From positions 1 to 9,974 of the forward strand of contig CAIODE010000442.1 of assembly GCA_903856875.1 (NCBI GenBank): a stretch of 9,974 bases of DNA, given 5' to 3'. Made by a program: the position numbers and the translations under genes. The stretch's first letter is position 1. Each line of letters begins with the position of its first letter. Origin of the DNA: an uncultured Burkholderiales bacterium. Lineage in GTDB: Bacteria; Pseudomonadota; Gammaproteobacteria; Burkholderiales; Burkholderiaceae_C. Below are positions 1-8,600 of the stretch, piece after piece. The notes under the pieces are model-generated. The model saw only the letters and a program-made list of their open reading frames with translations. It made no database searches and was not told the DNA's origin.

Positions 1-888
1 CGTTAAGGGGTCGATCGAAGCGGCTGTGCGAGCCAGTTTGCCTTCAAATTTTTTGGCACCCAATTCTGTTTGAGACACGCTGACTTTTTGGCCAGGCTTA
101 ATTTGTTGCGCGTAACTTTGCGGCACATTGACATACAAACGAAGCGGGTCAGTTTGTGTGACCACGAACAAGGCCCGGGCAAGTCCTCCACCCGCACCCG
201 CATCAACCAAGTCGCCGGTGTCTACATTGCGCCGTGTGATCACGCCATCTGTGGGTGAGATTAGGCTTTTGAAGTTGCTCAGTTGCTTCAAGCGTTGCAT
301 GTTGGCTTCGGCCGAGGCCAAGTTCGCCATAGCCTGCGTGGTGTTGCTGCGCTTCTCGTCAACTTCTTGTTGTGACACGGCATCTTTGGCGCGCAGGGCA
401 ACCCAGCGTGCCTCGGTGCTTTTCGCCAGTTCTAAACTTGCAGCCAGTTGTTGTTTGGTGGCCAGGGCCTGTGCCAGTTGTTCATCGGTTTCGGGGGTTT
501 CTAATTCGGCAAGTACTTCACCCTTGCGAACGCGACTGCCAATGTCCTTGTGCCATTTTTTTACATAGCCCGGAACGCGCGCATAAATGGGGGACTGCAC
601 GTAACCTTGCAAACTGCCTGGCAAGGCCACTGTTTGCCCCGCTTCACGCAAGTTAACCACTTGCGTTTTGACATTGATTTGACTGCGCGTTTGAATGTCT
701 GCCTTGAGCTGCTCCATTTTTTGCGACTGGCTGAAAACGGTTCGTGCGCCGCCAAGCAGCAAGAGCAGAACCACCACAGCTGCCGCTATTTTGCTGCTGC
801 GAATCACCTTTTGGCGCTGCACCAATTCATGCGGATCTTCAACGCCTGTTGAGTGAATGGCCAGCAATGTATGACGTTCTTCAGACAT
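1..888 (-). CDS. RND efflux periplasmic adaptor (HlyD/MFP family), membrane-anchored, 3' end outside window
   Basis: This is the adaptor (membrane fusion protein) that should bridge the neighbouring RND transporter (892-4116) to an outer-membrane channel. The reading frame from the ATG at 888 stays open for 296 residues to the window edge, so the C-terminus (rest of the beta-barrel and the membrane-proximal domain) is missing. After about 30 hydrophilic residues comes one hydrophobic helix (about 33-49, a run of A, V and L) with no lipobox, so it is probably an uncleaved inner-membrane anchor. The first lipoyl-like half follows (about 94-130, with YARVPGYV and KGEVLAELE), then an alpha-hairpin (about 133-205) and the second lipoyl half (about 208-232, LISPTDGVITRRNVDTGDLV). 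R161, L165 and S172 at the hairpin tip match the AcrA R-x3-L-x6-S channel-docking pattern. The start lies three bases after the transporter stop, so the two are almost certainly cotranscribed. The family is secure; the substrate is unknown. Confidence 0.95.
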   Translation of the reverse strand, partial: MSEERHTLLAIHSTGVEDPHELVQRQKVIRSSKIAAAVVVLLLLLGGARTVFSQSQKMEQLKADIQTRSQINVKTQVVNLREAGQTVALPGSLQGYVQSPIYARVPGYVKKWHKDIGSRVRKGEVLAELETPETDEQLAQALATKQQLAASLELAKSTEARWVALRAKDAVSQQEVDEKRSNTTQAMANLASAEANMQRLKQLSNFKSLISPTDGVITRRNVDTGDLVDAGAGGGLARALFVVTQTDPLRLYVNVPQSYAQQIKPGQKVSVSQTELGAKKFEGKLARTAASIDPLT

Positions 889-891
889 GAA

Positions 892-3800
892 TCAGTTCTC
901 CTGCGCCACGGGGGGCACACTCTTAGATGCATCTTTTTGCGCTTGTCGGTGCTGCAGATGTTGGTGAATGGATGCAAAAACTACAGGGACAAAATACAGT
1001 GTTGAGACGGTTGCAAAGAGCAAGCCGCCAATCACCGCACGACCCAAGGGTGCATTTTGTTCGGCACCTTCGCCAATGCCCAAAGCCATGGGAATCATGC
1101 CAATGATCATGGCCAAGGCCGTCATGAGCACAGGGCGAATGCGGGTAGAGCCTGCCTCTAAGGCTGCAGACAATGGCGTTACGCCATCTTCGCGGCGTTG
1201 TCTTGCAAAGGCCACCACCAAAATACTGTTGGCAGTGGCAACGCCCATGGTCATGATGGCTCCCGTGAGAGCCGGCACGCTCAAGGTGGTGCCGGTGATG
1301 AACAGGATCCATGCAATGCCTGCAAGGGCAGCGGGCAGGGCTGTCACGATGATGGCCGCATCAATCCAAGATTGGTAGGTGACCACAATCAACAAATAGA
1401 CCAAGACAATGGCCATGGCCAAACCCACACCCAGTCCAATGAAAGACGATTGCATGGTCTGAACCTGACCGCGCATGACGATCTGATTGCCGCGTTTGAG
1501 TCTAGGTCTGAATTCGTCAATCAATTTTTGAACTTGATTGGCCACGCTGGCCAAATCGGTACCCTGCACGCTGACATAAATATCAACAGCAGGTTGAATG
1601 TTGTACCGAGACACAATGGGCATTTGACGCCCCGCATTCACTTCGACCAAGTTGCCCAATAGCTGAGGCGTGGTGGTTGGAAGGGCAACACCGTTGGCAC
1701 CACTGTTGGCATTGGGCGCCGAGCCAACAATGATGCCTAGCAAAGCATCCAGCGAGTTCACCTTGTATTGAGGGGCTTGAACAACAACGTTGTAGACCAC
1801 GCCGTTTTGCGGGTTCAACCAGAACGCAGGTGAGGTTTGTGAGCTACCAGACAAGGCGATCAAAACGTTTTGTCCTACATTGGTTGCGCCCAAACCAAAT
1901 TGTTGCAAGCGTGTGCGGTCCATTTGCAAATCTACAGTGGGGCCATCTAAGCGTTGGTGCACGTGCGCGTCTACAGCACCCGGAATTTTTTGAATGGCGC
2001 GGGTCAATTCCGAGGCCAGATCTAAATTGCCAGCCACATCGGTGCCTGAAAACTGAACGTCAATGGCGGCGGGCAGTCCAAAGTTCAGAATTTGGGTAGA
2101 GATGTCTGCAGGTTGAAAGAAGAACTCAACATTGGGGAATCGCTTGGGCAGTTCATTGCGCATCTGCGTCATGAAATGCGAAATAGGTTGATGGCCATGC
2201 TTGAGGGACATCAAAATTTCGGCATCCATGGTGCCAATCGTGCCGGCATTGCTGTATGACAAATTAATACCGCTGTTGGGCAAGCCAATGTTGTCGAGGA
2301 TGGTTTCGAGTTGGTCTTGCGGAATGATTTCACGAATGACAGTTTCAACCGCATCGGCAATGCGCACGGTTTCTTCAATGCGGGTACCCGTGGGCGCGCG
2401 CATGTGCAGTCGAATTTGGCCTGCGTCTACGCTGGGGAAAAAGTCACGGCCTAAGAACGGGTAAATGGCGCAAGACACAACACAAAAACCGAAGAAGTAA
2501 GCCATGAACTTTCCGCGGTGAGTGAGGGCAGCTGACAAAGACAGTGTGTAGACACGCCTCACCCGTTCAAATTGGGCATCGAATTTTCGGTAAACCTGTT
2601 GCAACAAACTGGGCTTGCCACTTTGGCTGGCTTCATGAACCCCGTCCATGAGCATCATGACCAGTGTGGGCACCAATGTTCTGGATAAAAAGTAAGAGAA
2701 GATCATGGCAAAGACGACCGCCTCAGCCAAAGGTACAAACAAGAAGCGCGCAACACCCGACAAGAAAAACATGGGCACGAAAACAATGCAAATGCAAAGT
2801 GTCGAAACGAATGCTGCGGCGCCAATTTCTTCTGCACCCACTTCAATGGCAGACATGAGTGGCTTGCCTAGATGAATGTGCCGCTCTATGTTTTCAATGG
2901 TCACAATGGCTTGGTCTACCAAAATACCCACTGACAAGGCCAGCCCGCCAAGAGTCATCAAATTAAGCGTTTCGCCCAAAGCAAATAAGGCCAGGATGGA
3001 GGCCAAGATGGAAAGAGGAATGGTGAGCGCAATGATCAAGGTGCTGCGCCAATTGCCTAAAAAGAGAAGCACCATCATGGCCGTCAATACGGCCGCAATG
3101 AGTGCCTCGGTGACAACACCTTCAATGGCCGCCAATACAAAAACAGATTGGTCAAACAGGGGGGTTACTTTGACATCTGGCGGCAAAGACTGAACTGCCT
3201 TGGGCAACAGCGTCTTGACGTTCGACACAATGTCCAAGGTTGAAGCACCGCCGTTTTTCAGAACAGAAATAAGAACGCCCCTCAAACCATCTTGCCTTAC
3301 CACATTGGTTTGAGGTTGAAAACCGTCTCGAACATAGGCCACATCTTTGAGGTAAGTGGTGATGTTGTTGTTGGTCCGAACGGGTAAATCATTGAGGCCT
3401 GAAAGCACCCCAGGTGAGCCGTTCATGCGGACGGTGTATTCAGTTTCTCCAAACTTGACAGTGCCTGAGGGCAAGATCAGGTTTTGTGTGTTCACAGCAT
3501 TGACCACATCTGCCGGTGCCAGACCTCGGGCTTGCAAAGCCTCAATGTCCAAGTCGACAGAAATAACGCGCACCTTGCCGCCGTAAGGGAAGGGGGAAGC
3601 CACACCAGGAACGGTGATCAGTTGAGGCCGCAAACCATTGACGGCCACATCGAACAAGGCATTTTCAGCCAGTGTGGGGCTTGAAAGTGCCAGTTGCATG
3701 ACCGGAATACTGGAGGCCGAATATTTGATCACCAGAGGCGGCGTGATGCCAGGTGGCAATTGACGCACTTGGGTTTGTACAGAGGCCACCACCTGTGCAA

Positions 3801-4116
3801 TGGCAGTCTGAATGTTGACGCCAGGTTGAAAGAAAACTTTCACAACAGTGACGCCAGCCAATGAGGTGGATTCGATGTGCTCGATGTCACTGACAACGGT
3901 GGTCAGGCCGCGTTCTGTTTGACCTGCAATTCGCTGACCCATTTCGGAGGCGGGCAAACCGTTGTAGTTCCAGATAATGCTGATGACGGGGATATTGATT
4001 TCTGGGAATATGTCTGTTGCCATATTCTTCAGAGCAAATGGGGTCCCCAATATGATCAGGATCGCCATCACGATGAATGTGTAAGGCCGCTTGAGTGCCA
4101 ACTGAACCAGGGACAT
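892..4116 (-). CDS. RND efflux transporter permease (second pump; AcrB/AcrD/AcrF superfamily, divergent TM4 motif)
   Basis: This is a 1074-residue inner-membrane RND transporter, full length for the family. It has TM1 at about 12-30, a large periplasmic domain (about 31-335), TM2-TM6 (about 337-486), TM7 (about 536-553), a second periplasmic domain (about 556-890) and TM8-TM12 (about 892-1048). The start context MSLVQLALKRP is typical, and an in-frame TAG at 4135-4137 with no ATG, GTG or TTG in between fixes the N-terminus. The TM4 motif is GILVDQAIVTIENIERH, with D401 followed by Q402 where AcrB has D407-D408. In TM10, GVATANS puts A962 where AcrB has K940. R992 and T999 match AcrB R971 and T978. 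Motifs such as SRYNIQPAVDIYVSVQG (836-852) and GEGAEQNAPLGRAVIGG (1015-1031) place it in a widespread proteobacterial RND subfamily that travels with an HlyD-type adaptor. It is not a recent copy of the 5639-8806 transporter. Substrate unknown; probably drug or solvent efflux. Confidence 0.95.
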   Translation of the reverse strand: MSLVQLALKRPYTFIVMAILIILGTPFALKNMATDIFPEINIPVISIIWNYNGLPASEMGQRIAGQTERGLTTVVSDIEHIESTSLAGVTVVKVFFQPGVNIQTAIAQVVASVQTQVRQLPPGITPPLVIKYSASSIPVMQLALSSPTLAENALFDVAVNGLRPQLITVPGVASPFPYGGKVRVISVDLDIEALQARGLAPADVVNAVNTQNLILPSGTVKFGETEYTVRMNGSPGVLSGLNDLPVRTNNNITTYLKDVAYVRDGFQPQTNVVRQDGLRGVLISVLKNGGASTLDIVSNVKTLLPKAVQSLPPDVKVTPLFDQSVFVLAAIEGVVTEALIAAVLTAMMVLLFLGNWRSTLIIALTIPLSILASILALFALGETLNLMTLGGLALSVGILVDQAIVTIENIERHIHLGKPLMSAIEVGAEEIGAAAFVSTLCICIVFVPMFFLSGVARFLFVPLAEAVVFAMIFSYFLSRTLVPTLVMMLMDGVHEASQSGKPSLLQQVYRKFDAQFERVRRVYTLSLSAALTHRGKFMAYFFGFCVVSCAIYPFLGRDFFPSVDAGQIRLHMRAPTGTRIEETVRIADAVETVIREIIPQDQLETILDNIGLPNSGINLSYSNAGTIGTMDAEILMSLKHGHQPISHFMTQMRNELPKRFPNVEFFFQPADISTQILNFGLPAAIDVQFSGTDVAGNLDLASELTRAIQKIPGAVDAHVHQRLDGPTVDLQMDRTRLQQFGLGATNVGQNVLIALSGSSQTSPAFWLNPQNGVVYNVVVQAPQYKVNSLDALLGIIVGSAPNANSGANGVALPTTTPQLLGNLVEVNAGRQMPIVSRYNIQPAVDIYVSVQGTDLASVANQVQKLIDEFRPRLKRGNQIVMRGQVQTMQSSFIGLGVGLAMAIVLVYLLIVVTYQSWIDAAIIVTALPAALAGIAWILFITGTTLSVPALTGAIMTMGVATANSILVVAFARQRREDGVTPLSAALEAGSTRIRPVLMTALAMIIGMIPMALGIGEGAEQNAPLGRAVIGGLLFATVSTLYFVPVVFASIHQHLQHRQAQKDASKSVPPVAQEN
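897..903 (-). promoter_or_regulatory. Ribosome binding site for the second adaptor gene
   Basis: The minus strand reads CAGGAGA, with 8 bases to the ATG at 888. It lies inside the last codons of the upstream transporter gene. This supports the chosen start and suggests translation closely linked to that of the transporter. Confidence 0.75.
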
Positions 4117-4223
4117 CGGACGAATGATCTTTCTCTAAAAGTTGGGCAAAGTGTAAGGGAACTGCACCGAGTCTGCAGACCTGCATAGGAGATTGGTGTT
4201 TACCCTAGATTGAGGTGCTGAGA
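4117..4223 (-). promoter_or_regulatory. Gap between channel gene and second transporter; possible internal control region
   Basis: This 107-base stretch is the only real intergenic space in the window. It contains the perfect 10-base palindrome gtctgcagac (4171-4180) within a cluster of CTGCA copies starting at 4162, 4173 and 4181. These can pair as CTGCA (4162-4166) with TGCAG (4174-4178), or TGCAG (4174-4178) with CTGCA (4181-4185). On the minus strand TACACT (4155-4150) resembles a -10 box, but no convincing -35 box lies at the right distance. The ribosome binding site before the ATG at 4116 is weak: only AGAGAAAGA around 4128-4136, about 11 bases away. There is no stem followed by a T-run, so no rho-independent terminator is evident. 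It may be an internal promoter/operator or simply a spacer. Confidence 0.3.
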
Positions 4224-5642
4224 CTAGCCTCCACCCAACCCACGGTAAAGAAAAACCATGTTTTGGACATATTGGGTTTGTATTTGAATCAGGGCTTGTT
4301 CAGAGGCAAACAAAGCGCGTTCAGCGTCAAGGGCATCTAGGTAGCTGCTGACACCTTGCGTGTAACGCAATTTTGAAAGTTGGGCCCGTTCTTTTTCTGC
4401 TTGTGTCTGAGCCATTTGCGCGGTCCATTGTTCTTGCAATGTGGCGCGAGCACTGAGCGCATCAGAGACTTCTTTGAATGCCGATTGAACAGTTTTTTCA
4501 TACTGCGCCTGCGCAATTGATCGATTGGTTTGCGCAATTTGTAAATTGCTCTCATTGCGACCTGCATCAAAAATAGGTTGCAAAATTTGAGGCACAAAAC
4601 TCCAAGCCGACAAGCCATTGCTGAATAGATTGCGCAAATCAGCGCTGGCCAATCCGGCGCTTCCGGTCAATGAAATTTTGGGGAAAAATGCCGCACGTGC
4701 AGCGCCAATGTTGGCATTGCTGGCCTGAAGCAATAACTCAGCTTGGGCAATATCAGGCCTTGCTGTGAGCACCTCTGAAGGCAAGCCTACGGGCAGTTCT
4801 GCAAACTTCAAGGGCTCAAAGTTGCCAGTTTGAAGACTGTTTTCATTCAAAAGAGCGCTTGGAATTGTTTGCCCCACCAACAAGGTCAGTGCATTTTCGT
4901 CCTGTTGTTTTTGGCGACGCAGTTGCGCATTGACGATTCGAGCAGACTCAAGCAAAGACTGGGCAGAACGCAGATCCAGCATTGAACTGGCGCCTTTGTC
5001 GAAGCGAAGTTGAAGCAGCTTAACCGTTGACTCTCTGGTGACAAGGGTCTTCTGAGTTAAGTCGAGCAAAGCTACATCACTTTGCCACGCCAAGTAGGTT
5101 GAAGCTACCGACGCTAGCAGGCTGATGTGCACCGTTTTTCTGGCTTCCTCGGAGGCCAAGTATTGGGCCCTTGAGGCTTCAGAAAGATTGCGAAGTCTTT
5201 GAAACAAATCTACTTCATAGGCCGCTACCGTCAAGCCAGTGGTGTAAGTGCTGCTGATGTTGCCTGCCGCATTGGTAAGTCGTGAACCCGTCAAGCCCAA
5301 ATTGACAGTAGGCATTAAGTCGGCTTGACGAATGCCCAACTGCGCCTGTGCCACTTCAATGTTCAGTGCTGCGATGCGAAGGTCGCGGTTGTTTTGAAGC
5401 GCTAAGTCAATCAGGGGCTTGATGCGGGGATCTGAAAAAAATACGTCAGCCTTTAAAGTACTGATATTCAAGGGTGTTGCAATATTTTGAACCGAGGCGG
5501 GTTCAAATTGTTGGGCGATGGGCTTCTCGGGGGGCGTGTAATGGGGTGCCAAGTTGACGCAAGCCGCCAAGCCAACAGACGAAACCAAAACGCTTAACTT
5601 GGCAATTCGGTTCAGATTTGAAAAGTGCAAAGGGGTTTTCAT
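4224..5642 (-). CDS. Outer-membrane efflux channel lipoprotein (OprM/NodT family)
   Basis: This 472-residue protein is the outer-membrane exit duct of a tripartite pump. A lipoprotein signal peptide ends in the lipobox LAAC with Cys28. The +2 residue is Val, so no Asp retention signal is present and sorting to the outer membrane is expected. Two repeated OEP domains follow (about 65-255 and 285-468). Each has the same periplasmic-turn pattern R-[FY]-x-x-G-x-S-S-x-L-D-x-x-x-A, at 213-227 (RFDKGASSMLDLRSA) and 426-440 (RYTQGVSSYLDALDA). The family block LTARPDIAQAELLLQASNAN and then IGAARAAFFPKISLTGSAG covers 292-330, and the protein ends in LYRGLGGG as OprM relatives do. The ATG overlaps the stop of the upstream transporter (ATGA, 5639-5642), implying translational coupling. 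It clearly belongs to the first pump and may also serve the second, since no other channel gene is visible. Confidence 0.96.
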   Translation of the reverse strand: MKTPLHFSNLNRIAKLSVLVSSVGLAACVNLAPHYTPPEKPIAQQFEPASVQNIATPLNISTLKADVFFSDPRIKPLIDLALQNNRDLRIAALNIEVAQAQLGIRQADLMPTVNLGLTGSRLTNAAGNISSTYTTGLTVAAYEVDLFQRLRNLSEASRAQYLASEEARKTVHISLLASVASTYLAWQSDVALLDLTQKTLVTRESTVKLLQLRFDKGASSMLDLRSAQSLLESARIVNAQLRRQKQQDENALTLLVGQTIPSALLNENSLQTGNFEPLKFAELPVGLPSEVLTARPDIAQAELLLQASNANIGAARAAFFPKISLTGSAGLASADLRNLFSNGLSAWSFVPQILQPIFDAGRNESNLQIAQTNRSIAQAQYEKTVQSAFKEVSDALSARATLQEQWTAQMAQTQAEKERAQLSKLRYTQGVSSYLDALDAERALFASEQALIQIQTQYVQNMVFLYRGLGGG

Positions 5643-8600
5643 ACCGGCCCCTCTGATTTGGGAGGCGGTGCATCGACATTGGGTTCGTGCGCATACATTT
5701 TGCGTTGCCGTTCACTGCCCTTGAAAATTCGCCGAACGACCACAAAGAATATTGGCACGAAAAAGATAGACAAAGAGGTGGCAGAAAGCATGCCCCCCAT
5801 CACACCCGTCCCAATGGCGCGCTGACTGGCCGAGCCTGCACCCGTGGCGACCACCAAGGGCAATACGCCCAAAATAAAAGCCAAGGAAGTCATCAAAATA
5901 GGGCGGAAACGCAGATGAACCGCTTCCAGAATTGAGCTGACCAAATCTTTGCCTTGCGCATGCAAATCTTTGGCAAACTCAATGATCAAGACAGCATTTT
6001 TGGCCGATAAACCAATGATGGTGATGAGGCCCACTTTGAAATAGATGTCGTTTTCAAGACCGCGAAACGTGGTAGCCAAGGTGACACCCAACACGCCCAG
6101 TGGAACCACCAAAATGACGGAGAAGGGAATTGACCAGCTTTCATACAAAGCAGCCAAGCACAAAAACACGGCCAGCAAGGAAAAGCCGAACAAGATCACT
6201 GCTGTGGAACCTGACAGTTTTTCTTCATAGGATTGTCCTGTCCATTCAAACGCAAAGCCAGGCGGCAGCTGGCTGGCCAAGCGCTCCATTTCGGCAATGG
6301 CAGCGCCCGTGCTTTGACCTGTTGCGGGTTCACCTGCAATGCGCATGGTGGGGTAGCCGTTGTAGCGCACCGTTTGCATGGCACCCGTGATCCATTGTGT
6401 GGAGGCGAAAGAAGACAAGGGCACAGGCTGGCCCTGCGCATTGAGCGCGTTGATTTTGAGAAGGTCGTCGGCTTGCATGCGGGTTGTGGCATCTGCTTGC
6501 ACAACCACCCGTTGCAGGCGACCTGCATTGGGAAAGTCGTTCACGTAGGCTGAACCTAAAGCGGTTGACAGTGCCGTATTGATGGCCGTGAAGCTCACGC
6601 CCAAAGCACTGGCTTTGTCGCGGTCGATTTGCAATTGCAGTTGTGACGCATCTTCTAGGCCATCGGGTCGCATGCCTTTCAAGATGGGGCTTTGAGAGGC
6701 CATGCCTAGCATTTGATTGCGCGCAGCCAACAAGGCGTCGTGCCCTAAGCCACCTCGGTCTTGTAGCCTGAAGGCAAATCCGTTGGCACGTCCCAACTCT
6801 GGAATGGGTGGCGGGCTGACCGGAAAAATGAAGGCATCTCTGATGCCCATGAGGCCGCCAAAGGCTCTGCCCACCAAAGCTTGAGCAGAGTGGCCTGCGC
6901 CTTCTCGTTGGTCCCAGCTTTTAAGCGTGATGAAACCCAAAGCCGCATTTTGCCCGGTGCCTGCGAAACTAAATCCAAGCACGCTCACCATGCTTTCTAC
7001 TTCTTCTTGTTTGATCATGTAGGCTTCTACAGAATCCATCACAGCTTTGGTTCGATTGACAGTGGCCCCTGGCGGCAATTGAACGTTGACCAAAATATTG
7101 CCTTGATCTTCATTTGGTAAAAAAGAAGTTGGCAAGCGGTTGAACAAAACCACCACTGCTGCAATGATGACTGCATAGATGATGAGCATGCGGCCTGATT
7201 TTTGAATCAAGCGCGCAACCCAGCTTTCGTATGTTTGGGTGGTGCGCGAAAAGCCGCGATTGAACCAACCAAAAAAGCCACTTTTGGCATGTCCCTGGCC
7301 AGCCTTCACAGGCTTGAGGATGGTGGCGCAAAGGGCCGGCGTGAACGACAGCGCCATGAACGCAGAAATCAAAATAGAGATCACCATGACCGCAGAGAAT
7401 TGCCGGTAAATGTTGCCAATCGAGCCTTTGAAAAAAGCCAGAGGTACAAACACCGACACCAAGACCACAGTGACGCCCACGATGGCGCCCGAAATTTGGC
7501 CCATGGCTTTGCGTGTGGCAGCGATGAGCGGCAGGCCTTCCTCGTTCATGATGCGTTCGACATTCTCAACCACCACAATGGCATCGTCCACCACAATGCC
7601 AATGACCAAAACCATGGCAAACATGGTGAGCACATTGATGGAATAGCCCAGGACAAACAAACAGGCAAAAGTGCCCATGAGTGTGATGGGAACCACCAAG
7701 GTGGGAATGATGGTGTATCGGATGTTTTGCAAGAAAAGAAACATCACCAAGAAAACCAAAACAACAGCCTCTAGCAATGTGACAACGACTTGCTTGATGG
7801 AAATTTCAACGAATTTAGAACTGTCAAATGGAATGGTGGCGGTCACACCTGGCGGGAAGTAAGGCGACAACTCATTGAGTCTTTTGCGAATGGCTCTGGA
7901 GGTTGCCAGTGCATTGCCAGTGGGCGAAAGTTGAACGCCAATGCCGCTAGAGGGCTTGCCATTCAAGCGCGTTTCAGAACTGTAGCTTTGGGCACCCAAC
8001 TCGATGCGCGCAACATCTTTGAGGCGCACCGATGAGCCATCGGAATTGGCGCGCAACACGACGTTGCCAAACTCCGTGGTGGTAGACAGTTGGCCTTTGA
8101 CCACCACAGTGGCAAAGATGGATTGGCCGGGCACACTGGGCAGATCGCCAATGGTGCCCGAGGCAACTTGCGCATTTTGAGACGCAATGGCAGCCGACAC
8201 ATCACTTGCCGCCAATTTATAACTGACCAGCTTGGCGGGGTCTATCCAAATGCGCATGGCCCTCTCGGTGCCAAACAATTGGGCTTGTCCAACGCCTGGC
8301 ACGCGCTGAATTTCAGGCAAGATATTTCGCGAAGCGTAGTCACCTAAAGCAACAGGATCAAAGTCGGGATTGCTCGATGACAAAATGGTAAAAAGCAAGA
8401 AGTTAGACCGCGATTTGTCAACACGTACGCCTTGTTGCGTGACGGCCAAGGGCAGTCGGGGTGATGCGCGGCTGAGTCGGTTTTGCACATCGACTTGTGC
8501 CAAGTCGGGGCTGGTGCCAGGCTCGAAACTCAAAGTGATGGAGCCCGTGCCATCTGCTTGTGCCACAGATTCCATGTAAAGCAAACCAGGTGATCCGTTC

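Noticed and set aside
128..568. A 146-residue open frame on the plus strand opposite the second adaptor, rich in Cys, Ser and Ala.
   Set aside because: The minus-strand frame encodes a clear adaptor with family motifs along the whole stretch; the plus-strand product resembles nothing and is a shadow.
4202..4216. accct-agatt-gaggt near the end of the channel gene, considered as a MerR-type operator.
   Set aside because: The arms match at only 3 of 5 positions and no -35/-10 pair with 19-20 base spacing flanks it.
4117..4223. A transcription terminator between the channel gene and the second transporter.
   Set aside because: The available stems are only 5 bases long and are not followed by a T-run on the minus strand.
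7202..7774. A 190-residue open frame on the plus strand, inside the AcrB-type transporter gene.
   Set aside because: It lies antisense to strongly conserved transporter codons (TM2-TM6 region), its product is an implausible His/Asp/Asn-rich composition, and it has no recognisable domain. It is a shadow frame.
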